Below, in pieces: positions 18,777-27,312 of a DNA stretch of 64,000 nucleotides. The notes beneath the pieces were generated by a model. That model made no database searches. It worked only from the letters and a program-made list of their open reading frames with translations, and had not been told where the DNA came from. The stretch is from Spirochaetota bacterium (GTDB taxonomy: Bacteria; Spirochaetota; UBA4802; JAFGDQ01): contig JAFGSG010000023.1 in the NCBI GenBank assembly GCA_016934735.1, positions 1 to 64,000 on the forward strand, given 5' to 3'. The stretch's first letter is position 1, and every line of letters begins with the position of its first letter. The position numbers and the translations under genes are program-made.

Positions 18777-19003
18777 AATTAACTCCTATGAAAAATCGCA
18801 GCTTTACTGCAGTCACTGCCTTATGACGGTGCAATATAAATATATTGCGGAGCATAAATGTAAATAAAAAAGCCGATTGATTGAAAAAATAAAGCCGGCA
18901 TCATACCGCCGCAGTAATATGATATTATTGGGATAAAAACAATATGCAGGCAATCTATAAAATACTGTTAGACTCTGTCAGATTAATGCAGCTGAAAAAA
19001 TTT

Positions 19004-20065
19004 TTATTCCGCTATATTGTTGGCTACGTCGTCGCCGACCTCGGTTGTCGACATGCCCATCTTGCCGGCTCCCATGTCTTTCATTTTGAGTATGGTTTTC
19101 TTCATGGCATCTTCTACCCTGACTGCAGCCTTGCGCTCGCCGAGAATATCGAGCATCATCTGCACAGCACCGACAGCAGCCATAGGATTGATGATGTTCT
19201 GTCCGGTATATTTTGGCGCGCTGCCGCCGATCGGTTCGAACATTGAGACGCCCTCGGGATTGATGTTGCCGCCCGAGGCAATGCCCATGCCTCCCTGTGT
19301 AATTGCCCCAAGGTCCGTTATAATGTCGCCGAACAGGTTCTCCGTTACAATAACATCGAACCACTCAGGATTCTTGACCATCCACATGCAGGTGGCGTCA
19401 ACATGATAGTATTCGCGTTTGATATCAGGGAAATATTTCTGTCCCATTTCATTGAATGCTCTTTCCCATAAGCCCCATACATAGGTTAATACATTTGTCT
19501 TGCCCGAAAGCGCAAGTGTATTCTTTTTATTTCTCTTCTTTGTGTATTCAAATGCCCATTTAAGACATCTGTCCACCTGAAATCTGTTGTATAGCATCGA
19601 CTGCTCGGCAATTTCATGAGGGGTTCCTTCCATTGTATTTCCGCCGACCCCGGTATATACTCCTCCAGTGTTTTCCCGTACTACAACATAATCAATTTCT
19701 TTAGGGCCTTTATCCTTTAAAGGAGTCTGGACATTTTCATATAATTTAACCGGACGCAGATTTATGTATTGATCGAGTTCAAAGCGCAGTTTCAGCAGAA
19801 TACCTTTCTCAAGAATTCCGGGCTTTACATCCGGGTGTCCTATGGCTCCCAGAAGAATGGCGTCGAACTTCTTAAGATCGCTTACAGCGGAGGCAGGCAG
19901 CACCTCGCCTGTGCGCAAGTATCTGTCTCCCCCGAAATCAAAATCCGTAAGTTCAACCTTGAATTTTTCAATGTCGGCTGCGGCCTTAAGTGATTTAATG
20001 CCCTCGCGGACAACTTCCGGACCCGTACCGTCGCCGCCTATAACAGCTATCTTGTATGTTTTCAT
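19004..20065 (-). CDS. leuB: 3-Isopropylmalate dehydrogenase-like beta-decarboxylating dehydrogenase
   Basis: 353 aa, typical LeuB length. Motifs: GGDGTGPEVV at the start, GAIGHPDVKPG, LLKLRFELDQYINLRPVKLY (substrate-binding Arg residues), RENTGGVYTGVGG, KTNVLTY (catalytic Lys), VDATCMWMV, NLFGDIITDLGA (metal-binding Asp) and EPIGGSAPKYTG. The LLxLR and TGVGG forms fit the isopropylmalate branch of the family, close to the actinobacterial LeuB type, with NAD as the usual cofactor. However, PKYTG resembles the cofactor loop of NADP isocitrate dehydrogenases, and the neighbour is citrate synthase, so isocitrate or homoisocitrate activity is possible. GAGGA Shine-Dalgarno. Confidence 0.75.
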   Translation of the reverse strand: MKTYKIAVIGGDGTGPEVVREGIKSLKAAADIEKFKVELTDFDFGGDRYLRTGEVLPASAVSDLKKFDAILLGAIGHPDVKPGILEKGILLKLRFELDQYINLRPVKLYENVQTPLKDKGPKEIDYVVVRENTGGVYTGVGGNTMEGTPHEIAEQSMLYNRFQVDRCLKWAFEYTKKRNKKNTLALSGKTNVLTYVWGLWERAFNEMGQKYFPDIKREYYHVDATCMWMVKNPEWFDVIVTENLFGDIITDLGAITQGGMGIASGGNINPEGVSMFEPIGGSAPKYTGQNIINPMAAVGAVQMMLDILGERKAAVRVEDAMKKTILKMKDMGAGKMGMSTTEVGDDVANNIAE

Positions 20066-20166
20066 TATTCAATTCCTCAAATTTATTAATTAATATACGC
20101 GACTTAATTTATTGCATTAAGAAGTATAAGAAATAAAAATCATGTGAATAAATGCAAGCAAAATTA

Positions 20167-21567
20167 TTATTCGATTTTGATAATCTTCATCATGTTCGTA
20201 TTGCCTGCTATGCCTGCCGGCGTACCTGCTGTAATTACAAACGTATCCCCATGCTTTGCTATGCGGCCGCTCATCAGCAATTTTTTTGCATTTTCTATCA
20301 TTTCATCCGTATTGGAATAAAAATCCGTTTTCATGGGGATGATTCCAAATACTATGGAAAGCTGTCTTGCAACATCTTCATTCTGAGTGACGGCAATAAT
20401 AGGGATTTGAGGCCTGAATTTTGCAGCTCTTAAAGCAGTTGAACCCGATGATGTAAAGCACAGAATGGCTTTTGCTTTAAGAGAATATGCTGCGTCTACC
20501 GCGGCATAGCTTATAGCTTCGCTCGAATCCTCCCTGTTGATCACTATTGAATCTTTGTATGCCGTATAGTCGATGGTTTTCTCCGCATTGTGAACTGTTT
20601 CGCAAAGATATCTGACTGCTTCAGCAGGGTATCTGCCTGCGGCAGATTCGCCGGTGAGCATAAGTGCGTCCACTTTGTCGAATACTGCGTTTGCAATATC
20701 GCTAACTTCTGCTCTCGTCGGGCGCGGATTCTGCATCATGGAATCCAGAAGCTGTGTGGCAATTATCACGGGCTTGCCCTTTCTCTGTGCAGCGCTCACT
20801 AGCATTTTCTGTGCCGTAGGCACCTCGGTTATCGGAAGTTCTACGCCGAGATCCCCTCTTGCGACAAGGATCATATCGGAGGCGTCGATTATTTTTTCAA
20901 TATTTGACAAAGCCTGCGGGTGCTCAATCTTGGCAACAAGTTTAATATTATCGTGGAGCAGGCCTCTGATAGCATAAATCTCTTTTTCGCTTTTAATCAT
21001 TGAGGCGGCAATGAAATCCACATTCTGGGATAATGCATAATCGATATCCTTTTTATCTGCCGGAGTAAGAATAGGGAAGGGTACGTCGACTCCGATAAAA
21101 TGGGTGCCTTTTCTGTCTTTTAAAATTCCGTCTTTCATTGAAGCAACTATAAGCCTGTCTCTTTTAACTTCTTTAATGATAAAATCAACAGTCCCGTCAT
21201 CCGCCATAATATGATTATTCTTTTTTGAAATCTGGTTTATTTTATCATAGTTGAGTGAAAAATTTTCATCAGTCAGATCAGCATCATTAAAAAGGAGTTC
21301 TATTTCTTTATCTTTCTTTAAAACAATACCGTTTATATTTTTAACGATAGTCCTGATTTCCGATCCTTTTAAGTCCGCCATTATGGGCATTTTATCATTT
21401 ATTGATCTTATTGTTTTTATCCGTTCTGTATAATCATTATAATCACCATGTGAAAAATTCAGCCGGAATATATCTACTCCTAGTTCGATAAATGTTTTGA
21501 TCATTTCTTTGTCTGATGAAGCCGGCCCCAGTGTTGCAATGATCTTTGTTTTGCTTTTCTCCATCAT
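20167..21567 (-). CDS. pyk: Pyruvate kinase
   Basis: About 466 aa from the ATG at 21567; the upstream in-frame TTG overlaps the TTGGAG Shine-Dalgarno and is unlikely to be used. Converts phosphoenolpyruvate and ADP to pyruvate and ATP. Motifs: TKIIATLGPASS, FRLNFSHG, the metal site LVAKIEHPQAL, MILVARGDLGVELP and DALMLTGESAAGRYP, followed by a complete C-terminal regulatory domain (SSEAISYAAVDAA ... CFTSSGSTALRAA). No sign of truncation. It lies between the HNH gene and leuB on the same strand, with about 100 bp on either side. Confidence 0.95.
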   Translation of the reverse strand: MMEKSKTKIIATLGPASSDKEMIKTFIELGVDIFRLNFSHGDYNDYTERIKTIRSINDKMPIMADLKGSEIRTIVKNINGIVLKKDKEIELLFNDADLTDENFSLNYDKINQISKKNNHIMADDGTVDFIIKEVKRDRLIVASMKDGILKDRKGTHFIGVDVPFPILTPADKKDIDYALSQNVDFIAASMIKSEKEIYAIRGLLHDNIKLVAKIEHPQALSNIEKIIDASDMILVARGDLGVELPITEVPTAQKMLVSAAQRKGKPVIIATQLLDSMMQNPRPTRAEVSDIANAVFDKVDALMLTGESAAGRYPAEAVRYLCETVHNAEKTIDYTAYKDSIVINREDSSEAISYAAVDAAYSLKAKAILCFTSSGSTALRAAKFRPQIPIIAVTQNEDVARQLSIVFGIIPMKTDFYSNTDEMIENAKKLLMSGRIAKHGDTFVITAGTPAGIAGNTNMMKIIKIE

Positions 21568-21691
21568 TAAGGTCTCCAAATATATTTTTTAATTAAGAAT
21601 ATAAATTTTTTTATTAAATGACAACAATAAAACAGAATTATTAAAAGTAAAGTACGCGGGCTTCAGGGTGTTGTTATTTGGGAAGATGAAT

Positions 21692-22258
21692 TCAGGCAAT
21701 AAGTTTAATAAGTTTCACATTAAATCCGCAGAACGGCAGCCATCCTTTATTTTGCGCCTTTTCAAATGAAATGATAATATGAGGCAGGTATTTAGGCTCA
21801 ACAGGATTAGTCCTGAGCGACCAGCCAAGTTCTTTAAGAAGCCTGTTACCTTTTTTATTGTTGCACCATTTGCATGCGCATACCATATTTTCCCATGATG
21901 AATAGCCGCTGCTTAAAGTTTTGCCGGTAATTTCCTGCCATCTGCTCCCCGGAATAACGTGATCAACAGTGAGATCTCTTACCGAGAATCTTTTATTGCA
22001 GAACTGACATATCATATCGTCTCTGTAAATAATGTTAAGTTTTGAAAAAACCACTTTCCTTTTAGGCAGATCGTTATAGCCCAGTATGGAAATAACCGAA
22101 GGTATCCTGATGGATATCGAGGGAGATCTCACGAAGTCATCGCTTTCAATTACAGGAACTGCTTTGTCTGCCGTTAACAGACATACAGCATCCCTCGCGT
22201 TTGTTATTCGGAGAGGGATGAAGCCGGAATTTAACACCAATACATCAGTATTCAGCAT
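21692..22258 (-). CDS. HNH endonuclease-domain protein
   Basis: 188 aa. The central part has CQFCNKRF, LTVDHVIPGSRW, WENMVCACKWCNNKKGNRL, i.e. a CxxC...DH...N...CxxCN HNH/betabetaalpha-metal nuclease fold with two zinc-binding Cys pairs. The N-terminus (DVLVLNSGFIPLRITNARDAVCLL) is typical of the stand-alone chromosomal HNH proteins of many Gram-negative bacteria, whose role is unknown and which are not obviously linked to defence or phages. AAGGA Shine-Dalgarno. First gene of the minus-strand run towards pyk. Confidence 0.9.
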   Translation of the reverse strand: MLNTDVLVLNSGFIPLRITNARDAVCLLTADKAVPVIESDDFVRSPSISIRIPSVISILGYNDLPKRKVVFSKLNIIYRDDMICQFCNKRFSVRDLTVDHVIPGSRWQEITGKTLSSGYSSWENMVCACKWCNNKKGNRLLKELGWSLRTNPVEPKYLPHIIISFEKAQNKGWLPFCGFNVKLIKLIA

Positions 22259-22525
22259 TGTATTTTCCTTTTTAAAAAAGCCGGAAGTCAGCCGAGGGCA
22301 TGCTAAATAAATCGAGTAATTCCGTCAAGAATTTTATTAAAATTGTAATTTTATATGCCCGGAATGATTGATCTGAGTTACACCGGATGTAATGATTAAA
22401 ATTTTTAATTGTATTATTTTATTCTTGTATTCAAGGATAAGTAAAATACAATTCCTCATCGGCAATTCAGCATAATAAAGAAAATATTAAGACGTCTATA
22501 ATAAAAATACAGGCAATTTTTTAAT

Positions 22526-23902
22526 ATGATATTAAAACTATTCAAGTTGATTTTTAATAAAATAACTAATCAGCCGTACAGATTAGTGCTTAGCAGTTTT
22601 GCAGCTGTCATAATAATCGGTTCAATACTTCTTTATCTGCCGGTATCGGCTGCCGGAAAAAATATCTCCTACATGGATGCGTTGTTTACATCAGCTTCTG
22701 CTGTCTGTGTTACAGGATTAGTTGTTGTTGACACGGGTTCATTCTTTTCAATGGGAGGACAAATCATAATACTATTGCTTATTCAGATAGGCGGACTTGG
22801 TGTTATGACCCTTTCAACTTTATTTCTGTTTTATCTTAAGGGAAAATTCGGTATTGGCAGCAGAGAAGTAATCCAGGAGACTATTTCGTCATTTGACATA
22901 GTTGATATAGGGCTGCTTTTAAAATCCGTACTTATTTTTACGTTTACATGTGAAGCTGCCGGAGCTGTTCTTCTAACTATCCGCTTTTTATTCGATATGC
23001 CGTTTTCTGCGGCGATATATAATGCCGTTTTTCATTCAATATCGGCATTCTGCAATGCAGGTTTCAGCACATTCAGCGATAGTTTAGTTGCGTATCGCTC
23101 AGATATATTTGTGAATGTAATAATAATTTTCTTAATAATAATCGGGGGAATAGGTTTTATTGTTAATTATGAACTTGTCAAAAACTGGAATAAAAAATTT
23201 TCATTTCGCGCGCTCTCGCTCCATTCAAAAATAGTGATTTCCGTTTCAGGTGCTTTAATAGCCGTTGGGACTGTTCTTATCCTGTTTTTTGAATACAGTG
23301 TTTCCATGAAGGAATTTGACTTTTCCACAAAAATACTTGCCGCCTTTTTCCAGTCGGTTACTTCACGTACAGCCGGATTTAACACTATTGATTTATATTC
23401 ATTCTCAATCCCGTCAATTTTTGTAATAGTCGGTCTTATGTTCATTGGAGCTTCTCCGTCGTCCTGCGGCGGGGGTATTAAAACATCAACAATTGCTGTT
23501 GTTTTAGCTTTTATAAGATCCAGAATAAACGGCCAGAAAAATATCAATTTATTTCACAACACATTGCCTTTCAATGTGATTTCAAAAGCTATTGTTATCG
23601 TTGTTTTCGGAATTTCGACAGTTGTGTTTTTTTCTTTCTTAATTTCCATTTTTGAAATAAGTAATACTTCTTTCAGTGATAACGGTACGCGCTTTATTCA
23701 AATATTTTTTGAGGTAGTGTCGGCTTTCGGAACTGTCGGCTTATCAACAGGTATTACTCCGGAACTGTCTTTTGTCAGCCGTGTTTTACTTGTGATTTTA
23801 ATGTTAATGGGCCGGGTGGGCCCTTTAACAATAGCGCTTTCTATAGGTTCCAAAGAAGCTGTTGATATAAGATATGTTGAAGATACCATTATAATAGGGT
23901 AA
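22526..23902 (+). CDS. ktrB: Potassium uptake channel subunit, TrkH/KtrB family
   Basis: 458 aa, about eight to ten membrane segments arranged as four M1-P-M2 units. Four selectivity-filter regions are visible: SAVCVTGLVVVDTG, SAFCNAGFSTF, SRTAGFNTID and SAFGTVGLSTG. The length and short N-terminus fit KtrB-type better than the longer TrkH. It transports K+ across the inner membrane together with the cytoplasmic regulatory ring encoded by the next gene, which begins 5 bp after its stop. Confidence 0.93.
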   Translation: MILKLFKLIFNKITNQPYRLVLSSFAAVIIIGSILLYLPVSAAGKNISYMDALFTSASAVCVTGLVVVDTGSFFSMGGQIIILLLIQIGGLGVMTLSTLFLFYLKGKFGIGSREVIQETISSFDIVDIGLLLKSVLIFTFTCEAAGAVLLTIRFLFDMPFSAAIYNAVFHSISAFCNAGFSTFSDSLVAYRSDIFVNVIIIFLIIIGGIGFIVNYELVKNWNKKFSFRALSLHSKIVISVSGALIAVGTVLILFFEYSVSMKEFDFSTKILAAFFQSVTSRTAGFNTIDLYSFSIPSIFVIVGLMFIGASPSSCGGGIKTSTIAVVLAFIRSRINGQKNINLFHNTLPFNVISKAIVIVVFGISTVVFFSFLISIFEISNTSFSDNGTRFIQIFFEVVSAFGTVGLSTGITPELSFVSRVLLVILMLMGRVGPLTIALSIGSKEAVDIRYVEDTIIIG

Positions 23903-23907
23903 TAATT

Positions 23908-24564
23908 ATGAAAAATATCACAATTATAGGTTTAAGCAGTTTTGGATTTTATTTATGCAAATCCTTAAGCAAGCTCGGATTTAATCTCATGGCTATTGAT
24001 ATCAAAGAAGAACAGGTGAATCAGGTAAAGACATTTGCCCGTAAAGCGGTCATTGGCGACGCAACAGATAAAAATTATTTAATGAAGCTGGGAATAACAG
24101 ATTTTGACATAGTCGTTGTATCTGTTGGAAATAAAATTGATACAAGCATTTTAATTACGCTTTACCTGAAAGAACTCGGAATAAAGAACATTGTTGCAAA
24201 AGCAATAAATGATGATCATGCGAAAATTTTAGAAAAAATCGGGGCAACACAAATAATATTTCCGGAACGGGATATGGCGGAGAGAATGTCCCATACCATA
24301 GCTTCCCCTAATTTTTTAGACTATATTCCGCTTACGGAAGGATTCAGTTTAATCGAATCGGCTCCGGTGACTGACTGGCAGGGTAAAATGCTGAAAGAAT
24401 TGGATTTAAGAAAAAAATACCAGATTCAAATTGTAATGGTAAGAGAACTAATCCCCGAAAGAGTTGTTATTCCCGACGGTGACTTTATTATAAAAGACAG
24501 TGATATTCTTTACATAATTGGAAGGAACGAAAACATTCAGCTGTTAAATAAAGATATAACTTAA
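23908..24564 (+). CDS. ktrA: Potassium uptake regulator, TrkA/KtrA (RCK) family
   Basis: 218 aa. The N-terminal RCK/TrkA-N Rossmann domain starts ITIIGLSSFGFYLCKSL, with the acidic residue that ends strand two in AIDIKEEQV and the next nucleotide-binding stretch AVIGDATDKNYL. The C-terminal TrkA-C domain spans about 135-218. The protein forms an octameric ring that gates KtrB in response to ATP/ADP or NAD(H). It is coupled to ktrB with 5 bp between the genes. The Gly pattern in the first loop (GLSSFG) is slightly unusual compared with GxGxxG. Confidence 0.93.
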   Translation: MKNITIIGLSSFGFYLCKSLSKLGFNLMAIDIKEEQVNQVKTFARKAVIGDATDKNYLMKLGITDFDIVVVSVGNKIDTSILITLYLKELGIKNIVAKAINDDHAKILEKIGATQIIFPERDMAERMSHTIASPNFLDYIPLTEGFSLIESAPVTDWQGKMLKELDLRKKYQIQIVMVRELIPERVVIPDGDFIIKDSDILYIIGRNENIQLLNKDIT

Positions 24565-24773
24565 GCGGCTTTGGCGCGGACTATCCGCTAAAATCATATG
24601 GCGGTCTTGGTATACTTTTATAATTATATTATAAGCTTGACAATATGCATTTTTTAGTTATTACTATCTGTAGAAGCTTTCTTAAATATTCAGCTGCCGC
24701 ACTCAATAAAAAATGAGTTATGAAAAAGCACTAGTACGGCATTACATTAGAAATTGTGAGCAAAATGAATTTT

Positions 24774-24900
24774 TAAATTGAAATACATTACAAAATTTTT
24801 GAGGACGATTTTCAGGCCTGATGCAAAAGCTCTTTGAAACAAGAAAAACTAACCAGGAAGATCTGATCCCGCAGAAAAGTTTGTAATGTATTTCAATTTA
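24774..24900 (+). mobile_element. Hairpin-core repeat, copy D
   Basis: A 26-bp inverted repeat with one mismatch (24774-24799 with 24875-24900) around the same core as copies A-C, somewhat more diverged. The usual TTATCTCAAAAATA outer shell is absent; instead CTAGTAC (24731-24737) and GTACTAG (24936-24942) form a different outer inverted pair. It sits alone in the 500-bp gap between ktrA and nfeD; I see no ORF in that gap. Confidence 0.75.
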
Positions 24901-25066
24901 TGGCATTATTAACCATAAAAAACAAATGCGACTCTGTACTAGTATTTAAATTCATTTTTGTTTTTAAGTCTTTAAGGGTATATTTAAAAGATTACAATTG
25001 ATAATTATTTAATTCTATGCCCAATGATCATCTTGTAATATACAGACTGTAAGGATAAAAGAAAAT

Positions 25067-26410
25067 ATGAGAAGGATAAATATTATAACAATATTTGTAT
25101 TCTTATCTTTTGCTGCTTATGCAGACACATTAATGGACAGTACACTATCAAATGAACCGAAGCTAACCAATCAATACGCGGGCATCAAACTCGACGGTAC
25201 AGTTAACCCTATAATTGCCGAACATATAGTATCTTCAATAGAGAAAGCCAATAATAGAAACGCAAAATTTATCGTAATAAAAATGGATACGCCCGGCGGT
25301 CTGATGACATCTATGCGCGAGATCATAAAAGCAATTCTTTCTTCGAAGGTTCCTGTCGTTGTGTACGCTTTTCCCAAGGGGGCGCAGGCGGCTTCTGCAG
25401 GGGGATACATTATGCTTGCGGCTCATGTTGCGGCAATGGCCCCGGGCACGGAAATCGGTGCAATGCATCCTGTAAGTCCCTTCATGGACTTCGGGAAAAA
25501 GGACGAGAAAGGTAAACAGGAAACAGGAGTAATGGAAAAGAAGGTATTGAACGATACAGTCGCCTATGCCCGAAGCCTTGCCCAGAAGAGGAACAGGAAC
25601 ATTCAATGGACCGAAGACGCGGTAAAAAGCGCAATTTCCAGTACATATCTTGAAGCGAAAAAGCTGGGAGTAATTGATTTAATCGCTGAGGATATGGCAG
25701 ACCTGCTTAAGAAGTTAAATGGAAGAACGGTTAATGTTGACGGACATTCTATTGTTTTTCATACAACAGGTATAAAAGAATATGAATATGAAATGGATTT
25801 AAAACAAAAATTTCTGAACTATTTTGCAGATCCTCAGCTTGTTTTTATTTTATTTATTATAGCTCTTGTAGGCATTGGAATGGAGGTGAAAAATCCGGGC
25901 ATGATTTTTCCCGGTGCGCTGGGAGGGATAGCCTTATTTCTGTTTTTAATGGCCATGAGAATCCTTCCGATAAATATATTCGGCCTTGTTCTGATATTAT
26001 TAGCCATTACACTTTTTATTCTTGAGCTTAACTTTGTAAGTTACGGATTGCTCACAATCGGAGGCATAATATCTTTTGTGCTTGGCTCCATGATCCTTTT
26101 TGACTCTCCGCTTCCGGGTATGTCCATCCCGGTACCTTCGATTATCGGAGCAGCAATATTTTTATTGCTATTTTTCTTTGTGCTGATAAGATCAATATTA
26201 GCTGTACACCGCGGGAAGGTTTCTACAGGCATGGAAGGCTTAATCGGCGAAACCGGAACAGCAATAGTAGATTTTAATAAAGCCGGTAAAATATTGATAC
26301 ATGGTGAATACTGGAATGCTGAAAGCGATGAAGAAATAAAGAAGAACGATCAGGTTACTGTCGTCGCATCGAACGGTATGCTTCTGACGGTTAAAAGAAA
26401 AAAAGAATAA
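25067..26410 (+). CDS. nfeD: NfeD-type membrane-bound serine protease (ClpP-class, long form)
   Basis: 447 aa. Signal peptide at 1-19 (cleavage near AYA-D), then a ClpP/crotonase-fold protease domain (about 35-240) with KMDTPGGLM, the nucleophile Ser110 in AQAASAGGY, and a candidate general-base Lys in the KKVLNDTVAYARSLAQ region. Four hydrophobic segments (about 260-375) and a C-terminal OB-fold (about 385-447, GLIGETGTAIVDF ... GEYWNAES) complete the long NfeD form. Known long NfeD proteins cleave the hydrophobic tail of stomatin-like partners; the partner gene follows 68 bp downstream. Confidence 0.92.
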   Translation: MRRINIITIFVFLSFAAYADTLMDSTLSNEPKLTNQYAGIKLDGTVNPIIAEHIVSSIEKANNRNAKFIVIKMDTPGGLMTSMREIIKAILSSKVPVVVYAFPKGAQAASAGGYIMLAAHVAAMAPGTEIGAMHPVSPFMDFGKKDEKGKQETGVMEKKVLNDTVAYARSLAQKRNRNIQWTEDAVKSAISSTYLEAKKLGVIDLIAEDMADLLKKLNGRTVNVDGHSIVFHTTGIKEYEYEMDLKQKFLNYFADPQLVFILFIIALVGIGMEVKNPGMIFPGALGGIALFLFLMAMRILPINIFGLVLILLAITLFILELNFVSYGLLTIGGIISFVLGSMILFDSPLPGMSIPVPSIIGAAIFLLLFFFVLIRSILAVHRGKVSTGMEGLIGETGTAIVDFNKAGKILIHGEYWNAESDEEIKKNDQVTVVASNGMLLTVKRKKE

Positions 26411-26478
26411 TTTTTTATTATTATGCTTTTAAAGAACCATTATAATATCAGTAAAAATAAATAATTAAGGAGGTTTGT

Positions 26479-27234
26479 ATGTTTGCGAGCCCATTGTTAA
26501 CTGTAATTTTTTTAGTGATAATTCTGCTTATTGCATCTGTAAAAATACTGAAAGAATATGAAAGAGCTGTCGTGTTCCGCCTTGGAAGGATGATACTTCC
26601 TCCAAAGGGACCTAAAGGACCCGGGATTATAATAGTAATACCTATTATAGATAAATGGGTTAGGGTAACCTTGCGTTTAGTTGCTATGGATGTGCCTTCC
26701 CAGGATATTATTACCAAAGATAATGTTTCTTTAAAAGTCAATGCGGTAGTTTATTTCAGAGTTGTGGAGCCTAATAAGGCAATAACCGAAGTGGAAGATT
26801 ATCTTTACGCTACATCCCAGCTCGCACAGACTACGCTTAGAAGCATCATGGGTATGGTTGGATTAGATGAACTGCTTAGTGAAAGAGATAAAATAAATCT
26901 GCATCTGCAGGACGCGCTGGACAAGGATACTGACGCATGGGGAATTAAGGTTGCTAAAGTGGAAATAAAGCATGTTGACCTGCCTCAGGAGATGCAGCGC
27001 GCAATGGCAAAGCAGGCTGAAGCTGAGAGAGAGAGAAGGGCGAAAGTTATAAATGCCGAGGGCGAATTCCAGGCAGCTGAAAAGATGGTAAGCGCAGCTA
27101 CGTTGATGGAGGAGCATCCGATAGCCCTTCAACTCCGTTATCTTCAGACATTAAGCGAGGTTGCTACAGAGAATAATTCCACTACTTTATTCCCTATTCC
27201 GATTGATTTACTTTCACCTTTTATAAAGAAATAA
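26479..27234 (+). CDS. SPFH/stomatin-like membrane protein (slipin)
   Basis: 251 aa. One N-terminal membrane segment (about 4-22), then an SPFH/band-7 domain ([80 protein letters not shown]) and a coiled-coil tail ([26 protein letters not shown]). Forms oligomers in membrane microdomains and is the usual substrate and partner of NfeD. Very strong AAGGAGG Shine-Dalgarno. The C-terminal hydrophobic region cleaved by NfeD in other species would be around [13 protein letters not shown]. Confidence 0.93.
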   Translation: MFASPLLTVIFLVIILLIASVKILKEYERAVVFRLGRMILPPKGPKGPGIIIVIPIIDKWVRVTLRLVAMDVPSQDIITKDNVSLKVNAVVYFRVVEPNKAITEVEDYLYATSQLAQTTLRSIMGMVGLDELLSERDKINLHLQDALDKDTDAWGIKVAKVEIKHVDLPQEMQRAMAKQAEAERERRAKVINAEGEFQAAEKMVSAATLMEEHPIALQLRYLQTLSEVATENNSTTLFPIPIDLLSPFIKK

Positions 27235-27248
27235 TTATTATGCTGATT

Positions 27249-27280
27249 TTTAAACAAGGGGCTGCAGCCCCTTGTTTAAA
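27249..27280. terminator. Perfect 32-bp palindrome between convergent genes
   Basis: TTTAAACAAGGGGCTG and its exact complement, with no unpaired loop bases, lie 14 bp after the slipin stop and 32 bp before the stop of the minus-strand MCP-like gene. It is probably a shared transcription end, although the bases following the stem are A-rich rather than T-rich on both strands. Confidence 0.55.
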
Positions 27281-27312
27281 AAAATATGTTGCGAAATCCT
27301 GTAATAAAATTA

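Noticed and set aside
461-24900. CRISPR interpretation of the repeated hairpins
   Set aside because: Copies are single, far apart, inverted relative to each other and about 130 bp long; there is no regular spacing or cas gene.
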